Notes: generated from the letters alone by a model not told the origin. Positions 20,299-34,320 are shown, counted from the first letter of the stretch. The stretch: 64,000 nucleotides of DNA from Mycobacterium sp. Root265 (GCF_001428895.1 NZ_LMJA01000001.1:63150-127149), one strand, 5' to 3'. A program made the numbers and translations.

Positions 20299-21497
20299 AG
20301 TCCCAGTCCCTGATAGGTGCGCCGGACGAATTTCGGTTGCGCCATCCGCAATTTGGCCATCGAGGTGTTACCGGCGACCTGCGCGACGTCGGCGGTCAGA
20401 TCCGGATAATTCTGGATCAGGTAGAGCACGATGACGTCATTGGCAGGGTCGGCCTGCCACCAGGTGCCGAAGGCGCCGGGCCAGCCGAACGTGCCGAGCC
20501 CGCCGGGGCCGAAGAACCGCTCGGACTGGGCGGGATCGGTGACCACCGACATGCTCAGGCCGAACCCGCGGCCGATCCAGAACGGCACCCCCAGGAAGTT
20601 CTGTTCCTTCTGGTCGGCGGTCAGTCGGTCGGTGCGCATCAACCGCACCGATTCCGGGGAGAGCACGCGCACCCCGTCGACCGTGCCCTCACCCAGCAGC
20701 ATCCGGGCGAACGCCAGGTAGTCGTCGGCGGTCGACATCAAACCCGCACCGCCGGCGCAGAATTCGGGCGGCGTCAGCGCCGGGGGACCCATCACATCGT
20801 CGCGTAATTCTTCGTTTTCCCCGAGTCCGTACATGGTGGCCATCCGGCGGCGCTGTTGCAGGCTGACCGCAAAACCGGTGTCGGACATGCCCAGTGGTCC
20901 GAAGATGCGCTCGGCCAGCAGTTCGTGCAGCGGCTTGCCCGCCATCCGCGAGATCGCGATGCCCAGCACATCGGTGCCGTGGCTGTAGGTGATCCGGGCC
21001 CCGGGCTGATGCGCCAGCGGCAACTGGGCCAGTTCGGTGAGCCAGCGCTCCTCGTTCTGCCGGAACGAGAGCCGGCCATAGGCCTTGGCCAGCGGCCCGG
21101 TGATGGAGAACGGGTAGGCGAAGCCGGCGCGGTGGGTCATCAGATCGTCGAAGGTGATGGGCCGGCGCAGGGCAGTGGTGTCGTCCAGCGCGCTGCGCGG
21201 TTCGATCAGCACCCGCAGCCCGGCGATCTCGGGCAGCCACCGGGCCACCGGATCGTCGAGCGCGAACAGCCCTTCTTCGGCCAGGGTCATCGCGGCCGCC
21301 ACCGTCACCGGCTTGGTCATCGAGGCGATTCGGAAGATGGTGTCGCGCTGCATCGGCAGGCCGGCCGCGATATCGCGGTGACCCAACTCATTGACCTGCA
21401 CCACCTGCCCGGCATGCCAGACCAGGGTGACGGCACCGGCGAGCAGGCCTCCGTCGATGGCCTCGGAGATGGACGCGCGGTTGTTGTCGAGATTCAC
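20295..21497 (-). CDS. serine hydrolase of the beta-lactamase / class C esterase family
   Basis: A 400-residue protein of the beta-lactamase-like (family VIII esterase, PBP-like) superfamily. The nucleophile motif SMTK places Ser59 and Lys62, the second motif is YSH (Tyr171) and a GWPGAFGT block near the C terminus takes the place of KTG. No signal peptide is visible, so a cytosolic esterase is more likely than a secreted beta-lactamase. GTG at 21497 is the start consistent with the homologous region. Its stop overlaps the flavoprotein stop by 4 bases, and it is divergent from the MFS gene with only 24 bases between the starts. Confidence 0.85.
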   Translation of the reverse strand: MNLDNNRASISEAIDGGLLAGAVTLVWHAGQVVQVNELGHRDIAAGLPMQRDTIFRIASMTKPVTVAAAMTLAEEGLFALDDPVARWLPEIAGLRVLIEPRSALDDTTALRRPITFDDLMTHRAGFAYPFSITGPLAKAYGRLSFRQNEERWLTELAQLPLAHQPGARITYSHGTDVLGIAISRMAGKPLHELLAERIFGPLGMSDTGFAVSLQQRRRMATMYGLGENEELRDDVMGPPALTPPEFCAGGAGLMSTADDYLAFARMLLGEGTVDGVRVLSPESVRLMRTDRLTADQKEQNFLGVPFWIGRGFGLSMSVVTDPAQSERFFGPGGLGTFGWPGAFGTWWQADPANDVIVLYLIQNYPDLTADVAQVAGNTSMAKLRMAQPKFVRRTYQGLGL

Positions 21498-21504
21498 CCG
21501 GCTG

Positions 21505-21514
21505 ACGTTAACGT
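21505..21514. promoter_or_regulatory. 10-bp perfect palindrome between divergent starts
   Basis: ACGTTAACGT is a perfect palindrome in the 24-base gap (21498-21521) between the hydrolase (minus) and MFS (plus) start codons. It is placed where one bound protein could affect both genes. No regulator can be named, and in such a short gap both mRNAs would be leaderless or start inside the opposite gene. Confidence 0.25.
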
Positions 21515-21521
21515 GTGCGAC

Positions 21522-22808
21522 ATGCAGATGCGGAAGGTGGCTTTCGCGAGCTTCGTGGGCACCGCCATCGAGTTCTACGACTTCTACATCTACGGGACCG
21601 CCGCGGCGCTGATCTTCCCGCACGTGTTCTTCCCGAACATGAGCCCGGCCCTGGCCACCGTGTCGTCGCTGGCCACCTTCGCCGCGGCCTTCTTCTCCCG
21701 CCCCGTCGGCGCGGCGGTGTTCGGGCATTTCGGAGATCGACTGGGCCGCAAGAAGACCCTGGTCGCCACCCTGCTGATCATGGGCGTCTCGACGGTCGGG
21801 GTGGGCCTGGTGCCCAGCGCCGCGTCCATCGGGGTCGCGGCGCCGATCCTGCTGTTGTGCCTTCGGCTGTGCCAGGGGTTCGCCGTCGGCGGGGAGTGGG
21901 CCGGTTCGGCGCTGCTGTCGGCCGAGTACGCGCCCGCCGCGCAGCGCGGCCGCTACGGCATGTTCACCCAACTCGGTGCGGGCGCCGGGCTGGCGGTCAG
22001 CAACCTGGTCTTCCTCATCGCCAACGTCACGATCGGGGAGAAGAGCGAGGTGTTCCTGAACTGGGGCTGGCGGGTGCCGTTCCTGTTCAGCGGGCTGCTG
22101 GTGATCGTGGCGCTCTACATCCGGCTGACCATCGAGGAAACCCCGGTGTTCCGGGAGGAGCGCGACCGCGACGCCACACCCCGGGCGCCGCTGGCCGAAC
22201 TGCTGCGCACCCAGCTGCGGCAGGTACTGCTGGCCGCGGGCTGCATGGTGGGCATCTTCACCATGAGCTTCCTGGGCGGTACCTACCTGTTGAGTTACGC
22301 CAGCACCCAGATCGGGCATCCGCGCGGCCTCATCCTCGCCGTCGGGGTGCTGGCCGGCGTGGCGCTGATGACCACCACCGCGATCTCGGCCGTCCTGTCC
22401 GACCGGTACGGACGGCGCCGGATCATCCTCACCGGGTTTGGCGTCGCCCTGCCATGGTCGTTCCTGGTGATGCCGATGATCGACACCGGATCCCCGGTGC
22501 TGTTCGCGGTCGCGATCGGTGGCACGTTCTGCGTCTTCGGGATCTCCTACGGACCGATCGCCTCGTTCCTTCCGGAGACCTTCGCCACCCGCTACCGCTA
22601 CACCGGTGCGGGGCTGGCGTTCAACCTGGCCGGGATCGTCGGCGGGGCGCTGCCGCCGCTGGTCGCCGGGCTGCTGGTCGACGACGTCGGCGGCTGGGCG
22701 GTGGGCCTGATGATGGCGGTGTTTGTCGCGGTCAGCGTGCTGTCCACCTGGGCGCTGCCCGAGACGAAGGGCACATCGCTGCGCGACGGGGTCGCCTCGC
22801 CGGCCTGA
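21522..22808 (+). CDS. MFS transporter, metabolite:H+ symporter (MHS) subfamily
   Basis: A 428-residue polytopic protein with about 12 membrane segments. The MHS signature is visible: the N-terminal GTAIEFYDFYIYG, the loop 2-3 motif GDRLGRKK, and LCQGFAVGGEWAGSALLSAEY. Members carry shikimate, proline/betaine, alpha-ketoglutarate or other small acids with protons; the substrate is not readable here. The matching loop in the second half is DRYGRRR. ATG at 21522 starts the family-typical MRKVAFASF block. It ends 72 bases before pyrR and is not part of that operon's control. Confidence 0.9.
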   Translation: MQMRKVAFASFVGTAIEFYDFYIYGTAAALIFPHVFFPNMSPALATVSSLATFAAAFFSRPVGAAVFGHFGDRLGRKKTLVATLLIMGVSTVGVGLVPSAASIGVAAPILLLCLRLCQGFAVGGEWAGSALLSAEYAPAAQRGRYGMFTQLGAGAGLAVSNLVFLIANVTIGEKSEVFLNWGWRVPFLFSGLLVIVALYIRLTIEETPVFREERDRDATPRAPLAELLRTQLRQVLLAAGCMVGIFTMSFLGGTYLLSYASTQIGHPRGLILAVGVLAGVALMTTTAISAVLSDRYGRRRIILTGFGVALPWSFLVMPMIDTGSPVLFAVAIGGTFCVFGISYGPIASFLPETFATRYRYTGAGLAFNLAGIVGGALPPLVAGLLVDDVGGWAVGLMMAVFVAVSVLSTWALPETKGTSLRDGVASPA

Positions 22809-22828
22809 TAGGCTGACCGGCAGTTCGA

Positions 22829-22868
22829 CGTCCTTTAACGATCCGTCCCGAGAGGCGGAGAAGGAGGT
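22829..22868 (+). promoter_or_regulatory. PyrR-binding leader hairpin (translational attenuator)
   Basis: The 5' leader of pyrR folds into a two-part stem: TCCTT (22831-22835) pairs with AAGGA (22861-22865), and CCG (22843-22845) with CGG (22856-22858). The loop TCCCGAGAGG matches the PyrR-binding consensus UCCNGNGAGG seen in Bacillus anti-antiterminators. The 3' strand contains the pyrR ribosome site AAGGAGG (22861-22867). UMP-bound PyrR stabilising this stem would block translation of the operon's first gene when pyrimidines are plentiful. A TANNNT -10 (TAGGCT, 22809-22814) just upstream is a possible promoter. Confidence 0.78.
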
Positions 22869-22880
22869 CCGGGTTTACTC

Positions 22881-23462
22881 GTGGCTGCCGCAAACCCTGC
22901 CAGTCCCGACCGGGAATTGATGTCCGCCGCCGATGTGAGCCGGACGATCTCGCGCATCGCGCACCAGATCATCGAAAAGACCGCGCTCGACGCGCCGGAC
23001 GCCCCGCGCGTCGTGCTGCTGGGCATCCCCACCCGCGGGGTGACGCTGGCGGCCAGGCTCGCGGAGAAGGTCAAGGAGTTCGCCGATGTCACGCTGCCGT
23101 ATGGCGCGCTGGACATCACGCTCTACCGCGACGACCTGAACTCCAAACCCCCGCGGCCGCTGGAGTCGACCTCCATCCCGGCCGGCGGTATCGACGGCGC
23201 GCTGGTGATCCTGGTCGACGACGTGCTTTATTCCGGTCGTTCGGTGCGCTCGGCGCTGGATGCGCTCCGTGATATCGGGCGGCCCCGCATCGTGCAGCTG
23301 GCGGTGCTCGTCGACCGCGGCCACCGCGAGCTGCCGGTCCGCGCCGACTACGTCGGCAAGAACGTGCCCACGTCGCGGTCGGAGAACGTCAAGGTACGGC
23401 TGCAGGAGCCCGATGGGGAGGACAGCGTGAGGATCGCACCGTACGGAGGACCTCGCCGATGA
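22881..23462 (+). CDS. pyrR: bifunctional pyr operon regulator / uracil phosphoribosyltransferase PyrR
   Basis: A 193-residue PRTase-fold RNA-binding regulator that senses UMP/PRPP and binds pyr leader RNA; it also has weak UPRTase activity. The PRPP loop is [37 protein letters not shown] at the N terminus is the PyrR signature. GTG at 22881 is the only fitting start; it lies 13 bases from AAGGAGG, a slightly long spacing within a structured leader. It heads the operon pyrR-pyrB-pyrC-(Rv1382-like)-carA-carB-pyrF, where each junction downstream is overlapped or very short. Counterpart: Rv1379. Confidence 0.95.
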   Translation: MAAANPASPDRELMSAADVSRTISRIAHQIIEKTALDAPDAPRVVLLGIPTRGVTLAARLAEKVKEFADVTLPYGALDITLYRDDLNSKPPRPLESTSIPAGGIDGALVILVDDVLYSGRSVRSALDALRDIGRPRIVQLAVLVDRGHRELPVRADYVGKNVPTSRSENVKVRLQEPDGEDSVRIAPYGGPRR

Positions 23463-23490
23463 GCGCTTGCGCGAAGAGGGATCAGTCACG

Positions 23491-24438
23491 ATGAAGCATC
23501 TACTCACCGCCGCGGACCTGTCGCGCGATGAGGCGGTCGCGCTGCTCGACGACGCCGACCGGTTCCGGGAGGCGCTGCTCGGCCGCGAGGTCAAGAAATT
23601 GCCCACCCTGCGCGGGCGCACCATCATCACCATGTTCTACGAGAACTCCACCCGGACCCGGGTGTCATTCGAGGTCGCGGGCAAGTGGATGAGTGCCGAC
23701 GTCATCAACGTCAGCGCCTCGGGATCCTCGATGGCCAAGGGCGAATCGCTGCGCGACACCGCGCTGACCCTGCGGGCCGCCGGCGCCGACGCGCTGATCA
23801 TCCGGCACCCGGCTTCCGGTGCGGCTCAACAACTCTCCGAGTGGACCGTGGAGCCGGACGGCTCCGGTCCCGCGGTGATCAATGCCGGCGACGGCACCCA
23901 CGAACACCCCACCCAGGCGTTGCTCGACGCGCTGACGCTGCGCCAGCGCCTCGGCTCCATCGAGGGCAGGCGGGTGGTGATCGTCGGTGACGTGCTGCAC
24001 AGCCGGGTGGCGCGCTCCAATGTCGAGTTGCTCGCCACCCTGGGAGCCGAGGTGGTGCTGGTGGCCCCGCCCACCCTGCTGCCGGTCGGGGTGTCCGGGT
24101 GGCCGGTGACGGTGTCCCACGATCTGGACGCAGAACTGCCCGCCGCCGACGCGGTGCTGATGCTGCGGGTGCAGGCCGAACGGATGAACGGCGGTTTCTT
24201 TCCCTCGGCGCGGGAGTACTCGGTGCTCTACGGCCTCTCCGAGAAGCGGCAGACCAAGCTCGCCGAGCACGCCGTGGTGCTGCACCCCGGCCCGATGCTG
24301 CGCGGTATGGAGATCGCCTACTCGGTGGCGGATTCATCGCAATCGGCGGTGCTGCAACAGGTTTCCAACGGAGTTCATGTACGGATGGCGGTGCTGTTCC
24401 ACCTGCTGGTCGGCGCCGGGACAGAGGTGACGGTGTGA
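23491..24438 (+). CDS. pyrB: aspartate carbamoyltransferase catalytic subunit
   Basis: Condenses carbamoyl phosphate with aspartate, the committed step of pyrimidine synthesis. The 315-residue protein has the carbamoyl-phosphate motif STRTR (53-57), the HPTQALLD block and the C-terminal HPGPMLRG. No regulatory pyrI gene is nearby, as expected for this group. ATG at 23491 is used; an earlier in-frame codon at 23467 would add eight non-conserved residues. It starts 28 bases after pyrR. Its stop overlaps the pyrC GTG (GTGA). Confidence 0.97.
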   Translation: MKHLLTAADLSRDEAVALLDDADRFREALLGREVKKLPTLRGRTIITMFYENSTRTRVSFEVAGKWMSADVINVSASGSSMAKGESLRDTALTLRAAGADALIIRHPASGAAQQLSEWTVEPDGSGPAVINAGDGTHEHPTQALLDALTLRQRLGSIEGRRVVIVGDVLHSRVARSNVELLATLGAEVVLVAPPTLLPVGVSGWPVTVSHDLDAELPAADAVLMLRVQAERMNGGFFPSAREYSVLYGLSEKRQTKLAEHAVVLHPGPMLRGMEIAYSVADSSQSAVLQQVSNGVHVRMAVLFHLLVGAGTEVTV

Positions 24439-25724
24439 GTGTGCTGATCAGGGGCGTGCGGCTCTACGGTGAAGGCGATCCCGTCGATGTGCGCGTGGTC
24501 GACGGTCAGATCGCCGAGATCGGCTCCGGTATCGAGGCCGAGGTCGCCGAGGTCATCGACGCGGCCGGTCAGATTCTGCTGCCCGGTTTCGTCGATTTGC
24601 ACACCCACCTGCGCGAGCCGGGCCGCGAGTACGCGGAGGACATCGAAACCGGCTCGGCGGCAGCAGCTCTCGGTGGCTACACCGCGGTCTTCGCCATGGC
24701 CAACACCGACCCGGTCGCGGACAGCCCGGTGGTCACCGATCACGTCTGGCACCGTGGCCAACAGGTCGGCCTGGTCGATGTGCACCCGGTCGGTGCGGTC
24801 ACCGTGGGTCTGGAAGGCAAGCAGCTGACCGAGATGGGCCTGATGGCCGCCGGTGTGGGTCAGGTCCGGATGTTCTCCGATGACGGCATCTGCGTGCACG
24901 ATCCGCTCATCATGCGCCGCGCGCTGGAGTACGCGAGCGGACTCGGTGTGCTCATCGCCCAGCACGCCGAAGAGCCGCGGCTCACCGTCGGCGCCGTCGC
25001 ACACGAGGGCCCCAACGCGGCCAAGCTCGGGTTGGCCGGTTGGCCGCGGTCGGCCGAGGAGTCCATCGTCGCGCGCGACGCGATCCTGGCCCGCGATGCC
25101 GGTGCCCGGGTCCACATTTGCCACGCCTCCACGGCCGGCACCGTCGAGCTGCTGAAATGGGCCAAGGGGCAAGGTATTTCGATCACCGCCGAGGTCACCC
25201 CGCACCACCTGCTGCTCGACGACGGCAGGCTGAGCAGCTACGACGGCCGCAACCGGGTCAACCCGCCGCTGCGCGAAGCCAGCGATGTGGAGGCGCTGCG
25301 GCGCGCCCTCGCCGACGGCGTCATCGACTGTGTCGCCACCGATCACGCGCCGCACGCCGAGCAGGAGAAGTGCTGCGAATTCGCCAACGCACGTCCCGGC
25401 ATGCTGGGGCTGGAGACCGCCCTGTCGGTGGTCGTCGCCACCATGGTGAAGACCGGCCTGCTGACCTGGCGCGATGTCGCCAGGGTGATGAGCGAGGCGC
25501 CGGCGGCGATCGTCGGTCTGCCGGATCAGGGTCGCCCGCTGGAGGTGGGGGAGCCGGCCAACCTCACCGTCGTCGATCCCGAAACCACCTGGACGGTGAC
25601 CGGATCGAAGCTGGCCAGCCGATCGGACAACACCCCGTTCGAGTCGATGGAACTGCCGGCGACGGTGACGCTGACCCTGCTGCGGGGCAAGGTCACCGCG
25701 CGCAACGGAGTGTCTGCACAGTGA
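24435..25724 (+). CDS. pyrC: dihydroorotase, type I
   Basis: Cyclises carbamoyl aspartate to dihydroorotate. The 429-residue amidohydrolase shows the metal-binding [11 protein letters not shown], the ICHAS and EVTPHHLLL histidines, and the catalytic Asp in ATDHAPH. The long form fits the type I (Aquifex/Bacillus-like) class. GTG at 24435 overlaps the pyrB stop by 4 bases, and its own stop overlaps the next GTG, so it is embedded in a chain of coupled genes. Counterpart: Rv1381. Confidence 0.97.
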   Translation: MSVLIRGVRLYGEGDPVDVRVVDGQIAEIGSGIEAEVAEVIDAAGQILLPGFVDLHTHLREPGREYAEDIETGSAAAALGGYTAVFAMANTDPVADSPVVTDHVWHRGQQVGLVDVHPVGAVTVGLEGKQLTEMGLMAAGVGQVRMFSDDGICVHDPLIMRRALEYASGLGVLIAQHAEEPRLTVGAVAHEGPNAAKLGLAGWPRSAEESIVARDAILARDAGARVHICHASTAGTVELLKWAKGQGISITAEVTPHHLLLDDGRLSSYDGRNRVNPPLREASDVEALRRALADGVIDCVATDHAPHAEQEKCCEFANARPGMLGLETALSVVVATMVKTGLLTWRDVARVMSEAPAAIVGLPDQGRPLEVGEPANLTVVDPETTWTVTGSKLASRSDNTPFESMELPATVTLTLLRGKVTARNGVSAQ

Positions 25725-26224
25725 ACGACCAGACGTTGATCGGATCGCTGGTGGTGGCCGCGGTGATCGCGCTGCTGATCGGGTTCTTCATCCGCCGGCT
25801 GCTCACCGGCTGGCGCCACCGGATGGCCCGGCAGGCCGAACTGATCGGCAACCTGCCGGCGCTGCCCGACTCCGTCGGGCCGGTGCTGACCGGCCCCACC
25901 AAGGGCCTCTATGTCGGCAGCACCATCGCCCCGCACTGGAACGACAAGGTCGCCGCGGCGGCACTGGGATTCCGCGCGAAGGCGGTGCTGACCCGGTACC
26001 CCGAGGGGATCATGTTGCAGCGCACCGGTATCGGACCGATCTGGATCCCCGACGAGTCGATCGTGGCGATACGCAGCGAACGCGCCATCGCCGGCAAGGC
26101 ACTGACCTTCGACGGCATCGTCGCGATCCGTTGGAAACTGCCGTCGAGCACCGAGATCGACACCGGCTTCCGCGCCGATGACCGCGGTGAAATCAGTAAA
26201 TGGGTCAATGAGGAGGACGTGTGA
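25721..26224 (+). CDS. PH-like domain membrane-anchored protein in the pyr operon (Rv1382-like)
   Basis: A 167-residue protein with one N-terminal membrane segment (about 6-26) followed by a basic [14 protein letters not shown] stretch and a soluble domain rich in beta strands that looks PH-like. No enzyme motif is present. It is translationally coupled on both sides (GTGA after pyrC, stop overlapping the carA start), and the equivalent gene (Rv1382) occupies the same place in M. tuberculosis. The conserved location inside a pyrimidine operon suggests a linked or structural role, but none is known to me. Confidence 0.8.
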   Translation: MNDQTLIGSLVVAAVIALLIGFFIRRLLTGWRHRMARQAELIGNLPALPDSVGPVLTGPTKGLYVGSTIAPHWNDKVAAAALGFRAKAVLTRYPEGIMLQRTGIGPIWIPDESIVAIRSERAIAGKALTFDGIVAIRWKLPSSTEIDTGFRADDRGEISKWVNEEDV

Positions 26225-27350
26225 TGGCCAGCGAGAAGGCAGTCCTGGTTCTGGAGGACGGCCGGACCTTCACCGGTACGCCGTTCGGCGCGACCGGTCA
26301 GACACTCGGTGAGGCGGTGTTCTCCACCGGGATGTCCGGCTACCAAGAGACATTGACCGATCCGAGCTATCACGGCCAGATCGTGGTGGCGACGGCGCCG
26401 CAGATCGGCAACACCGGGTGGAACGGTGAGGACGGCGAGAGCCGGGGCGACAAGATCTGGGTGGCCGGATACGCGGTGCGCGACCCCTCGCCGCGCGCCT
26501 CGAACTGGCGTGCCACCGGAACCCTCGACGACGAGTTGGTACGCCAGGGCATCGTCGGTATCGCGGGCATCGACACCCGCGCGGTGGTGCGGCATCTGCG
26601 CACGGCCGGTTCGATGAAGGCCGGCGTGTTCTCCGGTGACGCCCTCGCCGACACCGCCACGCTGGTGGACCGGGTGCGCAGCCAGCCCTCGATGCTCGGC
26701 GCCGATCTGGCCGGCCAGGTCAGCACGCAGGCGCGCTATGTGGTGGATCCCGAGGGCGAGCCGCGCTTCACGGTCGCCGCCATCGACCTCGGCATCAAGA
26801 CCAACACGCCACGCAACTTCGCCCGCCGCGGGGTGCGCAGCCACGTGTTGCCCTCGGCGACCACCTTCGACGAGATCACCGAGCTCAAGCCCGACGGGGT
26901 GTTTCTCTCCAACGGGCCCGGCGACCCGGCCACCGCCGACCACATCGTGGAGGTCACCCGGGCTGTGCTTAGCGCCGGTATTCCGTTGTTCGGCATCTGC
27001 TTCGGCAACCAGATCCTGGGCCGGGCGCTCGGCCGGTCCACCTACAAGATGACCTTCGGGCACCGCGGTATCAACATCCCGGTGATGGACCACGTCACCG
27101 GCCGGGTCGCCGTCACCGCGCAGAACCACGGGTTCGCCCTCGAAGGCGAGGCCGGCGAGGAGTTCGACACCCCGTTCGGGCGCGGGATCGTCAGCCACAC
27201 CTGCGCCAACGACGGCGTCGTGGAGGGCATCAAACTCGTTGACGGGCGCGCCTTCTCGGTGCAGTACCACCCCGAGGCCGCCGCCGGCCCGCATGATGCC
27301 GAGTACCTGTTCGACCAGTTCATCGACCTTCTGTCCGGGGAGAGCAAGTA

Positions 27351-27351
<1 letters not shown>
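26224..27351 (+). CDS. carA: carbamoyl-phosphate synthase small subunit (glutaminase)
   Basis: Hydrolyses glutamine and passes ammonia to CarB. The 375-residue protein has the N-terminal CPSase small-chain domain and a class I glutamine amidotransferase domain with the nucleophile Cys in GICFGNQ and the His/Glu pair in YHPEA. ATG at 26224 follows GAGGAGG (26210-26216). The GTG at 26221 is a possible alternative. The stop overlaps carB in TAATG. Product feeds both pyrimidines and arginine. Confidence 0.97.
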
Positions 27352-30694
<3,343 letters not shown>

Positions 30695-30698
<4 letters not shown>

Positions 30699-31495
30699 CG
30701 GGCTTCGGGGCGCGCCTGGCCGACGCCGTTGCCGCCAGGGGGCCGCTGTGCCCCGGCATCGACCCGCACCCCGAACTGCTGTCGTCATGGGGTCTGCCCG
30801 CGGACGTCGCGGGGCTGCGCGCGTTCAGTGAGATCTGTGTGGAGGCCTTCGCAGAGTTCGCCATCGTCAAGCCGCAGGTGGCCTTCTTCGAGGCCTACGG
30901 CTCCGCCGGATTCGCGGTCCTGGAGCAGACCATCGCGGGACTGAAAGCGGCCGGCGTGCTGGTGCTCGCCGACGCCAAACGTGGCGATATCGGCTCCACC
31001 ATGGCTGCCTACGCGCAGGCCTGGGCGGGGGAGTCACCGCTGGCCGCCGACGCGGTCACCGCCTCGCCGTACCTGGGCTTCGAATCGCTGCGACCACTGC
31101 TGGATGTCGCCGCGGAGCACGGGCGCGGCGTGTTCGTGCTGGCGGCCACATCGAACCCCGAGGGCGCGAGCGTGCAGCGGGCCACTGCGGACGGGCGCAC
31201 CGTCGCGCAGTCGATCGTCGACGCGGCCGGTGCCGAAAACCGTTCCACCGCATCGGGTTCGGTCGGGGTGGTGATCGGCGCGACGCTGCAAGAGTTACCG
31301 GACCTCGCGGCGCTCGACGGTCCGGTGCTGGCGCCCGGTGTGGGCGCCCAGGGCGGGCGCGCCGGGGATCTCGGCAGGCTCGGCGCCAGGGTGCTGCCCG
31401 CGGTGTCCCGCGAGATCCTGCGCGCCGGACCCGATATCGGTGCGCTGCGGGCCGCCGCGGCCACGCTGCGCGACCAGGTCGCCTATCTGGCCTGA
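30695..31495 (+). CDS. pyrF: orotidine 5'-phosphate decarboxylase, type 2
   Basis: Decarboxylates OMP to UMP, the last de novo step. The 266-residue TIM-barrel protein has the catalytic motif [12 protein letters not shown] (Lys95), the phosphate-binding loop near GVVIGAT and the longer layout of the type 2 (mycobacterial/myxobacterial) group. GTG at 30695 overlaps the carB stop (GTGA). The end overlaps the convergent DUF2330 gene by 13 bases. Counterpart: Rv1385. pyrD and pyrE are not in this window. Confidence 0.96.
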
Positions 31496-32541
31496 CGGGC
31501 CCGTCGCAGCACCAGGAACATCGTGGTGAGCAGCCCCGCCACGACGGCCAGGATCAGCACCGCGCCGGTGAGATCACCGCGATCGCGGGTGCGGTGGACG
31601 ACCTGTTGATACGTGGTGTCCGCACCGGCGCGGGTGAAGACATAGTCGTGCTCGATCTGCGCCGGTTCTCCGATGAAGTCGGTCCAACTCGTCAGGAAGG
31701 CACCGGACTCCAGATAGGGCGCCAGCGCCTCGGGTGCCGTCTGCTCATCGAGGTGCCCGGCGTACCGCAAGGTCGGTTCGGCACCGTCGACCGGCACGGT
31801 GCTCGGGTCCATCCGATGCTCGGCGAGCACCGACAGCTCCACCGACTGCGGCACGGTGGCCGCCCGCGACAACCGCATCGGATAGACCACGGTGTCGGTG
31901 GCGAAGGACAGCCGCAACGGCTGCAGCGCACCGGTCAACGAGCCGGTGCCGTCCGGCGCGAGCTGGATGGCGACGATCTCCCAGCCCTGCTCCACGTAGG
32001 GCGCGAGGTTGTCGTCGAGGGTGGTGGGCCGGGGAAACCCGTTGTCGCCCAGCCAGGCGGCCAGTGCGGCCGAGTTGTCACCGGCCAGCCGGGTCACCTC
32101 GAACGGACCGATGCGCTGGGTGTCCAGCACGCTGACCCCGCCCGGCGGGAGGGCGCCCACCCCCTCCTGTGGGCCGCTGGAGCTCTGCGTCAGCCAGCTG
32201 AAGGTCGGCCACCAGCTGTCGCGGTATTCGATGCGTGGCGCGGTCAGCGTGGCGAGGTCGTCGAACACCGCGTGGTCACCGAGGGTCACCCGGGCCGCCG
32301 ACGGCGCCGGCATCACCCAGGCGGCCCGCTCGGAGCTGCCGGTGACCCCGAAGGACATCAGGATGTCCTCGGTGCTGCCGTCCCAGGCAATGAGGGCCCG
32401 CTCGTCGACGACGGTCGCGCCGGCCCGGTCGGGGATGTACGCCCCGCAACCGCACGCCCACGCCGGTGCGGCGACGTTGGTCAGCAGTCCGGCGAACAGC
32501 AGCACGAGGACGGCGCAGACCGGCCGGTACGCACGACGCAT
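31483..32541 (-). CDS. DUF2330 exported membrane-anchored protein
   Basis: A 352-residue protein with an N-terminal signal peptide (about 1-29), cleaved before a conserved CGCG cluster (30-33), a large extracytoplasmic domain, and one C-terminal membrane segment (about 325-345) followed by basic residues. The [10 protein letters not shown] start of the mature part and the WVMPAP block are hallmarks of DUF2330. Function of the family is unknown; cysteines right after the cleavage site hint at metal or disulfide chemistry. It is convergent with pyrF and divergent from mihF. Confidence 0.82.
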   Translation of the reverse strand: MRRAYRPVCAVLVLLFAGLLTNVAAPAWACGCGAYIPDRAGATVVDERALIAWDGSTEDILMSFGVTGSSERAAWVMPAPSAARVTLGDHAVFDDLATLTAPRIEYRDSWWPTFSWLTQSSSGPQEGVGALPPGGVSVLDTQRIGPFEVTRLAGDNSAALAAWLGDNGFPRPTTLDDNLAPYVEQGWEIVAIQLAPDGTGSLTGALQPLRLSFATDTVVYPMRLSRAATVPQSVELSVLAEHRMDPSTVPVDGAEPTLRYAGHLDEQTAPEALAPYLESGAFLTSWTDFIGEPAQIEHDYVFTRAGADTTYQQVVHRTRDRGDLTGAVLILAVVAGLLTTMFLVLRRARQAR

Positions 32542-33004
32542 CGGTCGACCGTACCGGCCGCAGCTCGGGAAAGGCGCAGATCATACGCCGTGCGGGCGCC
32601 CAGTTGTTCAAGTCGGTCAGGTATCTGCCGGCGCCGCTCGCGAGACGGGTGTCCGGGCGGCCGACGACACGCCCGACACGCCATGACCAGCGAAAATTTC
32701 TCATTCGACCGCCAGGATTCGCGATTCAGCGAACTTGCGGCAGGCCGACGGAAACCCCCGCCGACCTGCCCGAGCGCCGAAAACCCTTGATATGCAGGGA
32801 GATCAGAAATCCAGGTCGCGCAAACGGTGCCGACACGCGGGAAACCGGCATTGCGCACACATGCCGTACACGCTGGCCTTTTGACGGCATAACCCGGGGG
32901 TGGGGTTAGCTTTCGTCAGGATGCGTGGGTACGGTCGTCGTCGCTGGCTGGTTACGTGATCCAGCCGTGATGAAACAACAGATGGCGAGAGACGGAGGAA
33001 CCCC
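32542..33004. other. 463-base gene-free stretch upstream of mihF
   Basis: No convincing gene is seen; the long reading frames crossing it are antisense or out of frame with their neighbours. It holds the divergent control region for the DUF2330 gene (minus) and mihF (plus). The middle part (about 32690-32810) is richer in A+T than its surroundings. The mihF ribosome site GGAGG is at 32994-32998. Confidence 0.6.
32881..32912 (+). promoter_or_regulatory. candidate sigma-A-type promoter of mihF
   Basis: TTGACG at 32881-32886 is a near-consensus -35. A TANNNT-type -10 (TAGCTT, 32907-32912, or TTAGCT one base earlier) follows after 19-20 bases, slightly long. A start near 32920 would give a leader of about 85 bases before mihF. 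Called by eye only. Confidence 0.4.
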
Positions 33005-33328
33005 GTGGCCCTTCCCCAGTTGACCGACGAACAGCGCGCGGCAGCGTTGGAGAAGGCTGCTGCCGCACGTCGAGCGCGTGCCGAGCTCAAAGATCGGCTC
33101 AAGCGTGGCGGCACCAACCTCAAGCAGGTCCTCAAGGACGCAGAGTCCGATGAGGTCCTCGGCAAGATGAAGGTCTCCGCATTGCTGGAGGCACTGCCCA
33201 AGGTCGGCAAGGTCAAGGCGCAGGAGATCATGACCGAGCTGGAGATCGCTCCGACCCGCCGCTTGCGCGGCCTCGGTGATCGTCAGCGCAAGGCACTCCT
33301 GGAGAAGTTCGACTTCACCGCCGACTAA
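33005..33328 (+). CDS. mihF: mycobacterial integration host factor (nucleoid protein)
   Basis: A small, abundant, basic nucleoid-associated protein, essential in studied mycobacteria and first found as a cofactor of phage L5 integration. The 107-residue product is helical and basic: a [20 protein letters not shown] helix, then a helix-two-turn-helix-like DNA-binding block around [23 protein letters not shown] at 33005 has GGAGG six bases upstream and gives the short form known for mIHF. It is followed by gmk, as in M. tuberculosis (Rv1388-Rv1389). Confidence 0.96.
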   Translation: MALPQLTDEQRAAALEKAAAARRARAELKDRLKRGGTNLKQVLKDAESDEVLGKMKVSALLEALPKVGKVKAQEIMTELEIAPTRRLRGLGDRQRKALLEKFDFTAD

Positions 33329-33344
33329 AACGCAGTACATACAA

Positions 33345-33923
33345 GTGAAGACTGGTGGTGGGCCGGACAAGGCTGCAGTGGTGGTCCTGTCCGGCCCGTC
33401 CGCCGTCGGGAAGTCCACAGTGGTGCGCTGTCTGCGCGACCGGATCCCCGACCTGCATTTCAGCGTGTCGGTGACGACACGTGCGCCGCGACCCGGTGAG
33501 GTCGACGGCGTGGACTACAGCTTCGTCTCCGCCGAGCAGTTCCAGCGGCTGATCGACGAGGGCGAACTCCTCGAATGGGCCGATATCCACGGCGGCCTGC
33601 ACCGCTCGGGAACCCCGGCAGCACCGGTGCGCTCCGCGACCAGCCAGGGCGTCCCGGTACTCATCGAGGTCGATCTGGCCGGTGCCCGCGCCGTGAAGGC
33701 CGCGATGCCCGAGGTGACGACGGTCTTCCTCGCCCCGCCCAGTTGGGCGGTGCTGGAGGAGCGACTGGTCGGCCGCGGGACCGAAAGCCCGGAGGTACAG
33801 GCCCGGCGACTGAGCACCGCGCGCGAGGAGATGGCCGCCCAGGGCGACTTCGATGTCGTGGTGGTCAACACTCAATTGGAGTCGGCGTGCGCAGAATTGG
33901 TATCCTTGCTGGTGGCCCGTTAG
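33345..33923 (+). CDS. gmk: guanylate kinase
   Basis: Phosphorylates GMP to GDP. The 192-residue protein has the P-loop GPSAVGKST (17-25), the GMP-binding [18 protein letters not shown] block and the lid region with [16 protein letters not shown] at 33345 starts 16 bases after mihF; a second in-frame GTG nine bases on is possible. It is a normal-length enzyme. rpoZ follows after a 97-base gap. Confidence 0.95.
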   Translation: MKTGGGPDKAAVVVLSGPSAVGKSTVVRCLRDRIPDLHFSVSVTTRAPRPGEVDGVDYSFVSAEQFQRLIDEGELLEWADIHGGLHRSGTPAAPVRSATSQGVPVLIEVDLAGARAVKAAMPEVTTVFLAPPSWAVLEERLVGRGTESPEVQARRLSTAREEMAAQGDFDVVVVNTQLESACAELVSLLVAR

Positions 33924-34002
33924 CCGGTTCGATCCGACAGCTGCCTCAACCTCACCAACAGCAACGTCTTTAACACTTGCCTGATAACCACGTAGTTCGT
34001 AA

Positions 34003-34320
<318 letters not shown>

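Noticed and set aside
20295-21497. Secreted class C beta-lactamase conferring resistance
   Set aside because: The SxxK and YxH motifs fit the wider esterase/PBP-like family, and there is no signal peptide, so a resistance role is not supported.
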